64,000 nt of DNA, taken from Imbricaverruca yamaguchii. Lineage: Eukaryota > Arthropoda > Thecostraca > Neoverrucidae. The stretch lies in NCBI GenBank assembly GCA_034440575.1, contig JAOTOL010001602.1:2266501-2330500 (forward strand), written 5' to 3'. Position numbers and translations under genes: made by a program. Of the stretch, positions 47,413 to 59,453 are shown one piece after another. The notes beneath the pieces are model-generated. The model did no database searches and had not been told where the DNA came from. It was given only the letters and a program-made list of their open reading frames with translations. How positions within the stretch are numbered: the first letter of the stretch is position 1; every line of letters begins with the position of its first letter.

Positions 47413-49474
47413 TTCATATGATGGAGAACGTTGCTTACGCCGTTTACGCGCAAATATATGGAGCAAGTTCGCCATGATTGAGCTCAACTTAAAAATCACA
47501 ATTGGACACTGCTTTTGGGCTGGTGGAGCTTTTGTTCCACTGGTGGATGTTGGTTGCGAATAGATATCCACTGGATTTGCGATGGGAACGACCAGCGGAG
47601 GTTTATGGGAGTTAGTGGAGCCACGGGAACAGACCCAATGCTAATCAGTCGAATATTACTCATTATTAGCAAAAATTTTAATTAAAACTCAAACTCCAGC
47701 TAAGGAGGCTTGAAGTAGTGGGTATACATCGGCGCTGGCCCAGATCGTTCAAGGTTGTATTCAAATGTTAACTAAAATTAACGGAGAATTTCAATTGATT
47801 TGATAGCATCTTAGTTCGTTCATTGAATGCTCATGACTGGACTCTTTCTTTTTACTACCTTTTTTGCATGTGCTATATACAGATATAAGAATGATATAAA
47901 TTTCTTTTCTCTCAAAAACTGTAATATATGAATCAAATGTTAATGACATCATTTAGTAACTAATGTAACGGAAACGAATGGTGGTAACCTGGCTTCGCTT
48001 AACGATACAGCAACGAAATTGTTGACTTAGGACCATATATATGCCTCCCATTTGACATTCCAAGGACTTGGGACTTCTAACTGGGGTTCACGGGTGTTGA
48101 TTTCTGAAGATTATTGGGGGGCGGGGTGCAGTCAGCTGAAAAAAAAAATCATTGGGATATTGACTCAAGTGTCATGGAGGGGTATTTTTTTTATTTTCTC
48201 TTATCCCAGTAGAAAGGGTATTTTGTGGGTCCCATGGGGGAGGATGATCGCCCCTTTGCATCTGGATCCGCCCATCCTCTTGGCCAGAGTGCACCAGGGG
48301 CCCTCTAATCGGGGCAGATAAGAGGGTCCTAACTGGCCAGGAGTGGATACAGGAATTCTCATGTGGGAGGCATATTTCCACGGAGGGGCGACTCCGACTG
48401 AAATATAAATATCTGAGCGGCGAGGAGCGGGTTGAAGGAGCACTGGAGCATGCTGAAATGACGCAACTTCGTCTCAAAGGGGCGCCTTTTCAGGAAAAAA
48501 ATCCGTCGAGCGAGGGGAGGAGTGCACACGGGGCATCCTGAACGGGCGACTTCCCCGGACAGACGGGCGCTTCCTTTCTATGTATCTGCCCATGTCCCTG
48601 GCTAAGAAGCCCCCTGATCAAATGGTCCCGGTTCTGGTCAGGAGGCCCCGTCACTGGCTAGAGGAGTCGGCTTGACCAGAGATCCCATCTCGGATAGCGG
48701 GCTCCACTGGTCAAGCCCCTGGTCAAGGGCCAAGATTGAGAAGCAGCTTGGTCAGGAGCTCTTCAGACCAGGAACCACTTTGGTGAGCGAAGCCAGTCTG
48801 ACTAGGGTTTATCACTGGTCAGGTGTCCCCCGGCCGGGGGTCCTTTTGGTCTGGGACACCTTTGTTTTGATCAGAGTCAGCTCTGATTGGGGAGGCTTCG
48901 CTAGCGGGGGATTCCGCTAAGCAGGGGTCCTTTTCTACAAGTGGTCCTCTGGCTATGGCACCCTCTTGGGTTTATTTAAATTTAATACCACTTTCCGTTG
49001 GGGCCCATTTGCTTGAAATCCTCTGGGCCTTCTCTGGCACAAACACTCGGTGGAACCTTCACTGAGAGCATGTTTGTTGGTCATAAAAACTAGACTGATG
49101 GCACAACAAAACAGACTTAGTGATAGTTCCATAGTGAAACCGCACAAGGTTCTCAGATACTCTCGAAGACTACGGAGCTATGGTCTCTGATGAGAACATA
49201 GAATGGTCATATCTTGAATGGTCTCCATCTGGTGTGGCACGAGCCATTCCAAAGGAATTTTGTGAGAACAAACCCTCAAGCTACTCAGTGGAAAAGACAC
49301 ATAAAGCTCATAAGAGGGCTATAAGGTACAGTTCTCAGAACTGTTTCTAAGTGTAGGCCACCTGGCAAGTGCGTTTTCTGCCAAGCGTGCACTTGTCTGA
49401 GGGTTGAGCACCGACTACGCGCATCAACTCCATTCTACTATTGGCTGATCTTCACCAGACCGGCAAGCAACAGC
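47413..49474. other. Intergenic stretch with degenerate TGGTCAGG phrases
   Basis: At 48180-48960 the phrase CTGGTCAGG or CTGGTCAAG recurs loosely every 20-40 bases, with CCCC-rich ends, as in an old tandem repeat. A GGGGCGCCTTTTCAGG phrase near 48480 recalls 11055-11070. No gene is supported. Confidence 0.4.
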
Positions 49475-49820
49475 CTAAATGACAGACAGGGTGACTGTCG
49501 CAGCGCCTTCGAACAGTCCTTGGTATTGGCTCTGGTAGTGTTGCAGAGAAATGACTCGCCCTCGACTCCGGTCCTGACGAATGACAAACCATCCCTGCTC
49601 TTCTTGAGACGAGCATGTATTGACATACGATCTCCGACCCAGTGTGATGCGAGTACAAAGGCGCACATCCGCTGGTGAGAATTGGTCGATTCTTGCGAGT
49701 TTGTAAAATATTCACGTGACACGCAATTTTCAGGAAGGCACTGTTGTCAATCCCGTCTGGAAGCAGCGGAGGAGCTCCCAGATAACATCTTTGCAGACGC
49801 TTGAGTAGCTGTTCAGACAT
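49475..49820 (-). other. Unrecognised possible exon or gene fragment
   Basis: On the minus strand one frame from the ATG at 49820 reads EQLLKRLQRCYLGAPPLLPD. A second frame, starting about 49700, reads FSPADVRLCTRITLGRRSYV, then QGWFVIRQDRSRGRVISL, and stops at 49475. The second could begin after a splice acceptor (AATTCTCACCAG at about 49667). Both look like real protein, but I do not recognise a family. It lies 1.4 kb downstream of the fucosyltransferase terminal exon on the same strand. It could also be a frameshifted pseudogene. Confidence 0.3.
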
Positions 49821-51181
49821 AACTTAACACTACATAATTGAAGTCACGGGTGCTACCACGACGGGAGAGAGGGGGACGCTCCCAAATTTGGTGTAATTTG
49901 GCATTGTTACACCTATTGCGTTGTACATAAATAAATAAATCTACAAACGTTATAGTTATCCGTATCTGACGTCCACGACGACGCTCATGAGTGGAGTTAT
50001 TGAGAAGACCCTGCGTGCTAGTTGCTATGATATCCGATAAAGCGCAGTCCTGTGTCCAGCATTCGGAACGGAAGAACGTTAACTATATTCACACATTGTG
50101 TACGGTGTGAGGAGGTGTTGGGAGGGTTGTGTGTTGTGCACAGGGTGAGGTGTTGGGAGAATCCTGCACATTGCTCCGGGTTGACGCATGCTCACCGTCC
50201 CAGTCTGGAGGGTGAGCTAGTCAGGGTGGTGGTCATCGTCTGCGGACCACCAGATGGCCTCACATGGAAGCTGACGATTAACTGCATCTCAACACCAATC
50301 TTGTAACGCTTGAAATATGGATGACTGTGCTTGTATTTGGGTCACTGGCATGCCGGTTAATTCAAACACCCGCTACATGAGAGCAGAATGCAATAGTCAG
50401 CAGCAGCACGCTGACAACTTTATTTGACAAACATCAGAATGCAGAAGGATGCATCTTCTCTTTGGTTGCGGGGCATCTCAATTCTTCACATCATCACGTC
50501 TCCGCAACAACTCAAATCTCCAGTAGCATGAAGGGGAGGGCAGTGCGGGCCCGGTGAGTTAACGCTTTGCATAACAGTATCGGCGCCATGCGTGAGCGCG
50601 GACATCCAGCCTCGCACAACAATTTCCAGGTCCACTCTTATCACCTCTATATATACGAAATCACCTCTATATATAAGTTCACACACGAGCGTGCGCTCGT
50701 GTGTGAACCTCTTCGTATTGGAGCACGGTATGCGCGAAGCAGCCGGCATGGCGGCGACCATGCGCGCCACGGGCGCAGCAGCTGGCATGGTAGTGACCGC
50801 GCGCACCATGGCATCATTCACCTGCACATCCGCGCTGCGCGGCGAACAGCTCGGCATCGGCCCCACGCCCCGACACTGTCCCAGTCACCGTCCACGGCCG
50901 CGCAACAACATCAGTTACTGGAGACATAGCAGCGACCACCGGCAAACACACAGCACCGACCAAAAGACATCACACACGGAGCACTCGTCACAAGGCACGG
51001 CAACAGCCGACACCACCACATGATGGCCGGCGGTACAAATTCAAACAACACACACCGGCTGCCATATTCGCTTCCGTTGCACGTCAGCACGAGGGCGCAC
51101 GTCGGGGCCTGCGCCCTCCGAACGCGGCCGTGTCAACGTGGTCGTGAAGAGCAGCTTGTCGTCGCCGCGGAGACGACCTGC
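49821..51181. other. Intergenic stretch downstream of the fucosyltransferase
   Basis: A near-perfect palindrome lies at 50677-50708, and a CACCTCTATATATA phrase is doubled just before it. CpG-rich frames at 50486-51023 have no recognised motif. ATAAATAAATAAAT at about 49928-49941 may be a retroposon tail. Confidence 0.45.
50677..50708. repeat. 32-bp palindrome
   Basis: GTTCACACACGAGCG (50677-50691) is exactly complementary to 50694-50708, with a two-base centre. Confidence 0.85.
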
Positions 51182-52269
51182 TCAGCTCCAGGAGAACCAA
51201 TCCTTCTGGCGGCTCCAGTGCTTCACCTCCAGGTCATACCGGCTGGAGTCTTCGCCGATGTAGCGGGACGGCGCCACCACCATTCCGCCTGCGGGCACCA
51301 TCGCAGGTCAGCGCGCCGCTGGTCACGTCCGAGTCAGCGGCTACGACACTGCCTGATGCTAGGGCAAACATGCTGACGCGTCATCACAGCTAGACATTGG
51401 AGCCGAACAAGACGGGATATTTGCAACCGATCCGTCATGAGACGAGTAGTCTAGGGGTAAGTTTCCAGTCTCACAATCGCAAGATTGTGGGTTCGAGTCT
51501 CAACTGTCGCTACTATTTGCCCGCGACCAATCGGCGTGAGAAATTGGCGACGCCACATGGCTCAATGGTCGACGTGTCGTAAAATCAATCACAACAACGA
51601 CCGGTCGTCAGTTATCGATTGCACAAATTTCCCCTCTTTGGCCATGCACCGACTGAAAACGAACAGACTGCTACCGTTGCCAACTGACCGCTGAGATATG
51701 AGCCCCAGAAGCCGAATGTTCCCACAGAGATGACAGTATGATTGCTGAGCGCAAGCACGGCCATGTCGAAAGCAACCGGATCCTTCACGTTCTGCTTGTG
51801 ACCTGAAGCATATGCGGACGGTCACTTCTCCTTGTTGTCGACACATGCATCACCGTCGAGCATCAGTTCCGTGGAGCTGCATACACAAGGCAAGAGCGGG
51901 TAGGAGCATACAGCTTCCAAGAGTCGCATCAGTTGTTTCGGTTGCTTGGTCAGGTGCCTAGGAATGTGTTCAACAGTGGCTGCCAATGCAGCCGTCTTTG
52001 GGAGCAAGCAAGAATTGCCAGCCGGGAGCTTGCTTTGGACAAAAACAATTGATTGGAATCCGGCCATATTTGTGGCTTGCAGGGATGCAAACTAATCTTG
52101 CAACTTTTCTGAAAAATAGAATGGCTAGAACAGATACTATCCGTCAATAGCATGCCTCATTAGAACTACCGCTCTCAAGCACATATTACAACGATTGAAT
52201 ATATTTTTCCTAGGGCCATGCTTTCACCCAGTACACTGCAGTGGTTTATCCATCTTTTGAGAAGTATAC

Positions 52270-52344
<75 letters not shown>

Positions 52345-52569
52345 GTATATATATACATGCAATTGTAACCATGTGTGCAGTAGAGGAATAAATGGTGTAG
52401 ACCACTCACTGGTGTAGTAGACGTCGCCGAACTTGTTGACCACGCTACGTATTGCGAAACGCGGTTCGTCAGTGGCGACGACGAAGACCACGTTCTTATA
52501 CATGGCCCGGTAGTAAGCCAGTGCCGTAGCGAAGAACTGCGTCGACGGAAGGTTGCGGTGGTAGTTGTT
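51182..52569 (-). CDS. Galactoside 2-alpha-L-fucosyltransferase-like protein, GT11 family (3' three exons)
   Basis: Exons 52569-52410, 51802-51689 and 51288-51182 join in phase 1 with donors GTGAGT and GTCAGT and acceptors GCTTCAG and GCCCGCAG. The joined frame reads QFFATALAYYRAMYKNVVFVV, then NKFGDVYY, AVLALSNHTVISVGTFGFWG, SYLSGGMVVAPSRYIG and KDWFSWS stop. The SNHT..VGTFGFW segment is the donor-binding signature of glycosyltransferase family 11, and RYKNVVFVV-type sequence precedes it in these enzymes. The enzyme would transfer fucose from GDP-fucose in alpha-1,2 linkage to galactose in the Golgi lumen. The 5' exons (membrane anchor and the HxRR motif) were not found upstream. Either they lie outside or beyond the repeat cluster at 54.8-59.5 kb, or the copy is truncated. 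A SINE sits in the last intron. Confidence 0.88.
51440..51600 (+). repeat. tRNA-derived SINE, copy 2, in the last GT11 intron
   Basis: The head GTAGTCTAGGGGTAAG (A box) and GGGTTCGAGTCTCA (B box) flank CACAATCGCAAGATTGTG. The body GCGACCAATCGGCGTGAG and the end GGTCGACGTGTCGTAAAATC match copy 1 at 5200-5372. It is antisense to the fucosyltransferase gene. Confidence 0.85.
52273..52355. repeat. (TA)n microsatellite in GT11 intron
   Basis: About 33 TA dinucleotides, then a mixed GTATA tail. It lies in the intron between 51803 and 52409. Confidence 0.95.
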
Positions 52570-54840
52570 CTGTCGGCGACGGAGAGATTAACGGCCGGCT
52601 CGACGACGTGCAGAATACGCACTATCATGTTTGAACTCATGCCTAGTTAATATGCACCATGTGCCCTCGCCCCATTGTGTTGTCCGGACGTTCAAACCAG
52701 GAGGCCTACTAGTATTGCCCAGTAGGTTCTGCAGCTCACGAGTAGGATGCCCCAACACGCGACAGGATTTTCAATTACGTTTTCTAGAAACCCCAAGCCA
52801 GGAGGCTCACTAGCCCTGGCAGGAGGACCATAACGCCCATACGATCCCGATAACTGACAGGGCCCCACGATGTTGTCATGAGGTCACAGGATGGGAGGTC
52901 CGTTCGTATTGATTGGAGATCACTAAAGGTCACAAAAGCGTATTGAAGCCTAGCAGGATAATCCTCATGTTCATGTTCGGTGATCCCGGGATGAGCATGG
53001 GGATTGACATATGGCCGTGGGAAGCAGGTGGTACGTAGTAGGCTACCCTGCCCCCACTCACAATATTCTCCGATCTCAGTCATTATCCTAAAGGTGACAA
53101 AACCAAAAATTTTGCGTGCTTCCGAACAGTCAAATGACGACCAGCGCTGGAGTCAGAGCGATGCCAGTTCTAAGCTCGGCTCCACGCCTCTCACGATACA
53201 CGGCGAACACACGTCACCAGGACTGTCACAACCATTGCTTTGACAGGAGCAGACGTTGGTTAAAATATTTCTGTAGGCTAAAACTTTCTGGAGTGCCGGC
53301 GCAAAATAAATAAATAACGCCTTTCGTACCATGAAGGCACGATTTAGATTCCGCAACAATATTATCGTCATTGTCTGATGTCCTCATTATCTGATGTGAT
53401 TTCAAGGAAGCTGGTATTAATTTTTATGGGAACTGAAAACTCAGCAAATCAGCAGTACAAATTCATGCGCTAATATATAGAAAAAAGTAATTTCACCAAG
53501 ATAATAGCATAAATATCGTTGCAAATAAATGCTTTTTTTCAAACACTAGGAAAAACACTTATTTTGAAAATGGAAGTACATGCTATCCCCCACCACATAA
53601 AAATATGGTAAGTGTGGGGGAAATATGGTTTTTGGTGGCTAACGAAGAGTACTGATGTCAAATTACAAAAATATCCTAACTGAATCTAACCTAACCAACT
53701 GATGGTGGACCTCCTAAAACATACTAGCGTTCGGTCATCTATAACCTACTGATGTTATATGCTGGATGTTGAACGTGATTCACCAAGGAAATGTTAGATT
53801 CATTTTACCTTAATTACACCATTGCATCAATTGTGCACCGTATATTAATTCACCTAGTGGGATGGAAACTCAGTCAATGGAAATATACATTTTGCATCCT
53901 AGGTTGAATCTGTCATCATTACCCCATGTAGAATGGGCTGGTCATTGTTCTGCTGGAATATCGTGATGAAAAAGGCTAAATATAGCCACATATAAATATA
54001 TTTATTTATTTTTATAATTAAACCTGGTTTTGGTTTTACATGCATGACTGCCTATCCTGTCTTCCTCCCAGCTTTCACTATTCCCAAGTAGCTAGCCTTA
54101 TTCTTCATTCAACACAGTTATGGAAGAGCGTGTTTAGGATACTGGGAAGAAGTTGCTAGTAAGGTTTAGGAATTCCAGTACATGCATTTGTATAAACATT
54201 GTCTTCATCGCGGCTTCTAATCTATAAATACCAAGGTTTTTGCAATTTGGAGGATACAATAGAAGCAATACAATGTTTTTCCGGAAAAAGGGCAGGCTAG
54301 ACTTGATATCAAAGATATTCAAGGGATGAGCTTGGTTTAGATGCACTTTCTTATATGTAACATTATCGTTCATTACCCATTACCCCGCTCAAAGCAACAA
54401 ACATGGAATTACTCCACTTACAAACTGAAAAGCATGAATTTGTGCTGGTATATAAGGGTCATATCACCTTAATGACCTTTAGTAACATGCATTTACAATT
54501 TTTCTAGAGCTACCACCTCAACTAAAATGCAAATCTTCTTTCTGAAGGTACAATTGTAAAAATCTGACATAGCAAAGCATAGCCTGCCACAGCCTGGCCT
54601 CTTTTCAGAAGTGAATATAAATTAGTTTCGAATATTTCACAAAAAACTCACCTTCATCAACAATTTCACCTTAAAATTGAGGAAGTTAAAGAAACGCCTA
54701 ATTCATCCCAACCTCATTTTAGCTTTACCTAGGTAAAAATGTGCAAAATGTCACTTGTGAACACTCAAAACTGCAATAATGAACCCTTAAATCATATCTC
54801 ACACAGTACAGCTGAGATAATTTTGTTCGCTTTTCGAAGG
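52570..54840. other. Upstream of the GT11 exons; no further exon identified
   Basis: I searched the minus strand for the HxRR and GGxGN motifs expected of the missing GT11 exons and found none. The region becomes AT-rich after 53300. Nothing else could be assigned. Confidence 0.4.
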
Positions 54841-54841
54841 T

Positions 54842-55707
54842 GTTTCGATAATTTTGTTCGCTCAGGTCAACATTTAGGCCACTGGGACACCATAGGTCAA
54901 ATTCGACCAGATCAGGTGGGACTCAGATATTAACACATATATCAGGACCTGTAACAGATAGGAACAAATGACAAACGCTATCCGACAGTCCTTGAAATGC
55001 GCTACCCCGACAATAGGCGGTGTAATTTAAGGTCAGGTCAGCCGAAACTCAGATCAAGGTCATGAAGTCATGACCTGAGGTCAAGGCCTAGGGAGGTCAT
55101 GTAAGGTATCAATCGACACGTCTTGACAATACAAGCACAATGACGGTAATGTTGGCCTTCTAGCTCAATGCAGTGCGATGTAATGCGCATAAATGTGTAG
55201 TGATCTCAGGTGACCTCAGAGACCTTGGTGAGGTCACTGAGCAAAAATGTCAGCGGTAGCATTGAGCATAGCTTCCATTTACATGTCACAACCGTAGTGA
55301 GATCATTCCGAGCGAAAATATGTAACTAGGAAACATTTGTTTATTTTACCATAGCCCGATAACGGGGAAGGCATGGAAGCGACTTGACCTAAGGTCAATA
55401 CTACGAAAAAAAAGATATACATTTTATGGTCCCTCATGAGATCATGACATGCTATAAGTTTGAAATCAATCGCCCAATTATTGTGGAAGTTATGCCACCT
55501 AGAACTCCGAGTGTAGTTGGATCACTTCGCCTGACCTGGTGACCTGACCTGAGATGACCCAGGATTAAAAATGTATGAGGATATGCGGGAAAGACCAATG
55601 AACAGCTATGCGAGGTTTGGCTTGCTAACCCTATTAGTTTGGCGGCAAATGAGGAAAAACCGGAGGGGGGAAATATCTGCCCCCCCCCCCGGACGTGCGC
55701 GGGTTAA
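54842..55707. mobile_element. TTAA element family B, left-truncated copy
   Basis: It aligns with 20227-21089, including CAAATTCGACCAGATC, CAATCGACACGTCTTG and ACTCCGAGTGTA. It ends GGACGTGCGCGGGTTAA at 55707 after a CTGCCCC run. The left terminus is missing. Confidence 0.75.
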
Positions 55708-56007
55708 CTGAAATGCAAAATTTACCCTGAAAATAAGGACCCAGACAACATTTGTTATAAGCAATATCCAGCTTTGCTTCCCCAGTAATCAGGTAACAAG
55801 GGGAAGCTGGGGTATCCAAACGAGTTCTGTTTCCCAAACAGCTCCATTGGGCCATCTTTTGTATTATGTTCAGAGTAGATAAAAATGGTGGATTTGCAAA
55901 CAATGAACATTTCTCTCCCAAAATATGAAGATCCGATCGAATAGTTCCACCTCTTCTTTGTGTATGAAGCTTACAAAGTAGGGGAAGAGGGTGGGAGTTC
56001 TGATCAC

Positions 56008-56898
56008 TTACCACTCGCACGTCCGACGGTCCGCGCCAACTTCGCATGTCCGGGGGCCAGATGTCTGCCCCCTAAGATCTCTAGAATTATGCTAGCTAGC
56101 GACAAACGAAAAACGGCATTAGATAGCTGGTGACAGGCTCTATCGAAAGTGCTTGGGTCATTTTTCGCTCAGACCAATATTCAGGTCACTGGATCATCAT
56201 TGGTCAAATTCGACCAGATCGGGTGGGACTCGGATATTGAAACATATCTCAGGACCTGTAACAGATAGAAAAAAACGCCGAACGATATTCGACAGTCCTT
56301 GAAATGCGTTACGGACAATAGGCGGTGTAATTTAAGGTCAGGTCAGCAAAACCTCAGGTCAAGGCCATGAAGTCATGACCTCAGGTCAAGGTCTTGAAGT
56401 CGTCTAGGGAGGGCATGTAATATATCAATCGACACGTCTTGGCGATACAAGCACAATGACGGTAATTTCAGCTTTCTAGCTCAATGCAGTGCGATATAAT
56501 GCGCAGAAATGTGTAGTGATCTCAGGTGACCTCAGATGACCCATGGTAAACATTTGTATATTTACCATAGCCCTATAATGGGAGAAGGCATGACCGCGAC
56601 CTGACCTCAGGTCAATGCTACGAAAAAAAAAACGACATATATGTCATGGTCCCTGATGAGATCATGGCGTCTTATAAGCTTGAATTCAATCCCCAATTAT
56701 TGTGGAATTATTCCACCTAGAACTCCGAGTGTAGTTGGGTCACTTCGCCTGACCTGGTGACCTGATCTGAGATGACCCAGGGTTAAAAATGTATGAGAAT
56801 ATGCGGAAAAGACTAATGAGCAGCTTTGCGAGTTTTGGCCTTGCTAACCCGATTACTATGGCGGCAAATTAGGAAATACCGCATGGGGCAGATATCTG
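56008..56898. mobile_element. TTAA element family B, copy with broken right end
   Basis: It starts CCACTCGCACGTCC at 56011, preceded by TTA. GCCAGATGTCTGCCCCCTAA follows, and it tracks the full copy at 20086-21089. It lacks about 115 bp of the interior near 56540 and breaks off after GGGGCAGATATCTGG, losing the right terminus. It lies 300 bp from the truncated copy to its left. Confidence 0.75.
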
Positions 56899-56904
56899 GC
56901 AGAT

Positions 56905-58195
56905 TCAGTTCGAGAATAAAGGAAGAGAGATAAGAAGGGACCATGGCATTGCACCAGTGGTTGGCATGTTAGTTTCTGAGATATGGGGTCCAATTTTTAA
57001 CTTTGGATGATTCACTTCAAGGTAGAAATGAAGACAGTGTGCGAGCGTTCGCTGCAACACATTATGTATGTGATGGAGCAGTGCTGTGGTGTTGATTGTG
57101 CTTATACGTGCTTGAGGTTCAAGAAGACGTCGGTCGTAAAATACTTCCGGGTCGCCACTTCCTAGGTGTGCGTGATGAGAAAGGTCAAATTGTTCACACC
57201 GGATCTACCGATCTGACACCGAAAGGAAGGAAGCCAGATTGAAATGGAAGACACGTTTTCGTGATTGGATGGCACAGAAGAGGAGTTCTTGGCAAAGCGT
57301 TCAAAAAGTTCATGAACGCAGCTGATGCGGGAAACAGGATGGCGTGAGTTAGGAGAGTTGGGTTAGCGTTAGTCCCAGGGATAAGTGTTAAGCAAAGATT
57401 GAGTTGTAATTGTAACAAAGATTGAACATAGTTGTGTGCAGGGAATGCTGTGCGATATGCGTTGAGAAGAGTGCTAAAGGTTTGTGTCGAAAAGTGTTTG
57501 AAGAATGAAGAATGTATGCTGTTTGGCCGTACGCCAGTTCTGAACGCCTGTTCCTGAAATTACTAACTGTAGTTACATTAGTGTAAATCCAATGTTGCAC
57601 AGATGTAGATGTTTAAATGGAGGTGGAGTGTAAAGTGGGGGTGTTCAGTGTCAAGTGGGACTGTTGAAGACCTGAGATGATAATTATTTGCACAGCTGCT
57701 TATGTGATGGTCTGTGTATCGATCTGTGACAATTTATAGATGCATAAAGGGTACAAAATGAGGCCGCATTCGAATGTGCGTTTATGAAACCACCATATTA
57801 CTAATAAATATGGCAAAGGTCACAGGAGGTCGGTAACTTTGAATGCTCCTGGAAGGATAAATCGACAATGTCCGAATGCTAATCTGATCATAGGCCACGC
57901 AGAAGTTGTCGTTTTAGACCACAATGTCATGTGAAGATGATATAATCCGCGATTTCGTTCAAGTAGGATCAGAGGTGTTCCTCTTTTTCAAGACATATGT
58001 GAGGTCATATGTGACATTCCTTTTGAGGTCTAGGTGACCTCACATGACCTGACAATGGTTTAAAACCAAAACCTGGGAGAAGACGCTCCAAAAGATATTG
58101 GGAATTACAACAGGTCCTGTTGAACTGTTCGGAAACTATCCACAGCACGCTTTATGCGTGAGTGAGGGTGGATTCACCACAACTGCCTCTCCCCC
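56905..58195. other. Intergenic stretch, nothing secure
   Basis: A short frame near 57070 (EQCCGVDCAYTCLRFKK) faintly recalls the start of a THAP finger but breaks at once. No gene is supported. Confidence 0.35.
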
Positions 58196-58198
58196 TAG

Positions 58199-59453
58199 TT
58201 AACACGCGCCCTGGAGGGCCTCTGAAAATAACGCGCACTGGAGGGGGCGGATTTCGCCCCCCTAAGATCTCAGCTCCTATGAAGGCTAGAGCAACGAAAT
58301 TCACAGGGTGGATGGGCACCATAGCGAACTCTATTGTGTACAAAGTTCATGATCTTAGGTTAATATCTTCAAGGTCAAATGAGGTCAGAATAACAAAATT
58401 TTCCGGTTTTGCATGGCTTGGCTTGTCATTGTTATGGATCGCTGTGGTTGTGTTTAAATGCTCCAAAATTGGCATTAATGATGTTTTGGACATTACTAAT
58501 GATGCATACAGATGTCAGATCCGCCATTTGACCTCCGGTCACCTATGTAGAAGCACTTTATTAGGTCATTACCTGCTCTAGTTACCGGAACCGGGCTCCC
58601 ATCCCGACTGCTCCGATGGGCGGCTCAGCGCAACCGGCTTCGCAAAGAAAGGAGTGAAATACATGAATAAAGTATGGAAACGCTTAGGCACACAATGACA
58701 AACAGTAGATTTCGGGATGTATAGGGAGTAACGTGCAAAGTGACATCAATCGCATGACAGTCATTTGCATTTATGACACATTCCAGTTGACCAAGTTTGG
58801 TTCCATTAGCCTATCATGAACTTGACCTGACTTGACCTCGGCGACCTAACATGACTTTTAAATTATGTAGCATAACAATATGCATCAAACAAGTCGCTAG
58901 TGTTGTCAAGAACACTTCCCTATTGCCAGTATACGTATATATACTGGAAGCGCTTTGGTCTGGCGCTGCGAATTGTTTTTACTTTAACGGACCTTAACTT
59001 GAAGATTTCTCGGCCGATTTTCATTTTCCTTGCTTTAAACAATGCGCCGGTCATTTCTAAGTAAGTACGTGCAAAAATATGGTGTATATCGGCCGGTACA
59101 ATATGGGGTTATGTACGAAAAATCGGAAGAATTGGCGGATTTCGCCATACGCCTTCTAGGGCGTGTGTTAACCTGTTATGAACTTGACCTGACTTGACCT
59201 CGGTGACTTGACATGACTTTGGAACCATGTAGCATGACAATGTACATCAAACAAGTCGCTAGTTTTGCCAAGAACACTTCCATTTTGCTAATATACGGGA
59301 AGCGCATCAGCGCCGATATTTGTGATCTGGCGCTAAGAACATTTTTTGACTTTAGCGACCCCAAACTCGAAAAATGTTCGGTTCATTTTCATTTTTCTTA
59401 CTTCAAACAAACTTCTTACTTCTTACCCCTCCTCCCTCCATTGCGCGTGTTAA
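58199..59453 (-). mobile_element. TTAA element family A, copy 2 (inverted)
   Basis: It begins TTAACACGCGCCCTGGAGG at 58199 and ends TTGCGCGTGTTAA at 59453, with the internal terminus GGGCGTGTGTTAA at 59171. It is the reverse complement of 21337-22568 over nearly its whole length. Shared blocks include GAAATTCACAGGGTGGATGG, GTTTAAATGCTCCAAAATTG, and the end-to-end junction. No coding sequence is present. Confidence 0.8.

Noticed and set aside
50486..51023. 126- and 143-codon frames on opposite strands
   Set aside because: They overlap each other in GC-rich DNA with a palindrome inside, and no motif was recognised on either strand.
51440..51520. True tRNA gene
   Set aside because: A and B boxes are present, but the acceptor stem does not pair and the sequence continues into a body shared with the copy at 5200-5372, so it is a SINE.
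52224..52640. 138-codon minus-strand frame including a Tyr-Ile run
   Set aside because: It runs through the (TA)n microsatellite and is in a different frame from the phased GT11 exon at 52410-52569.
57065..57165. Second THAP domain
   Set aside because: CCGVDCAYTCLRFKK resembles only the first cysteine pair. The frame stops soon after and the later C-x2-H is missing.
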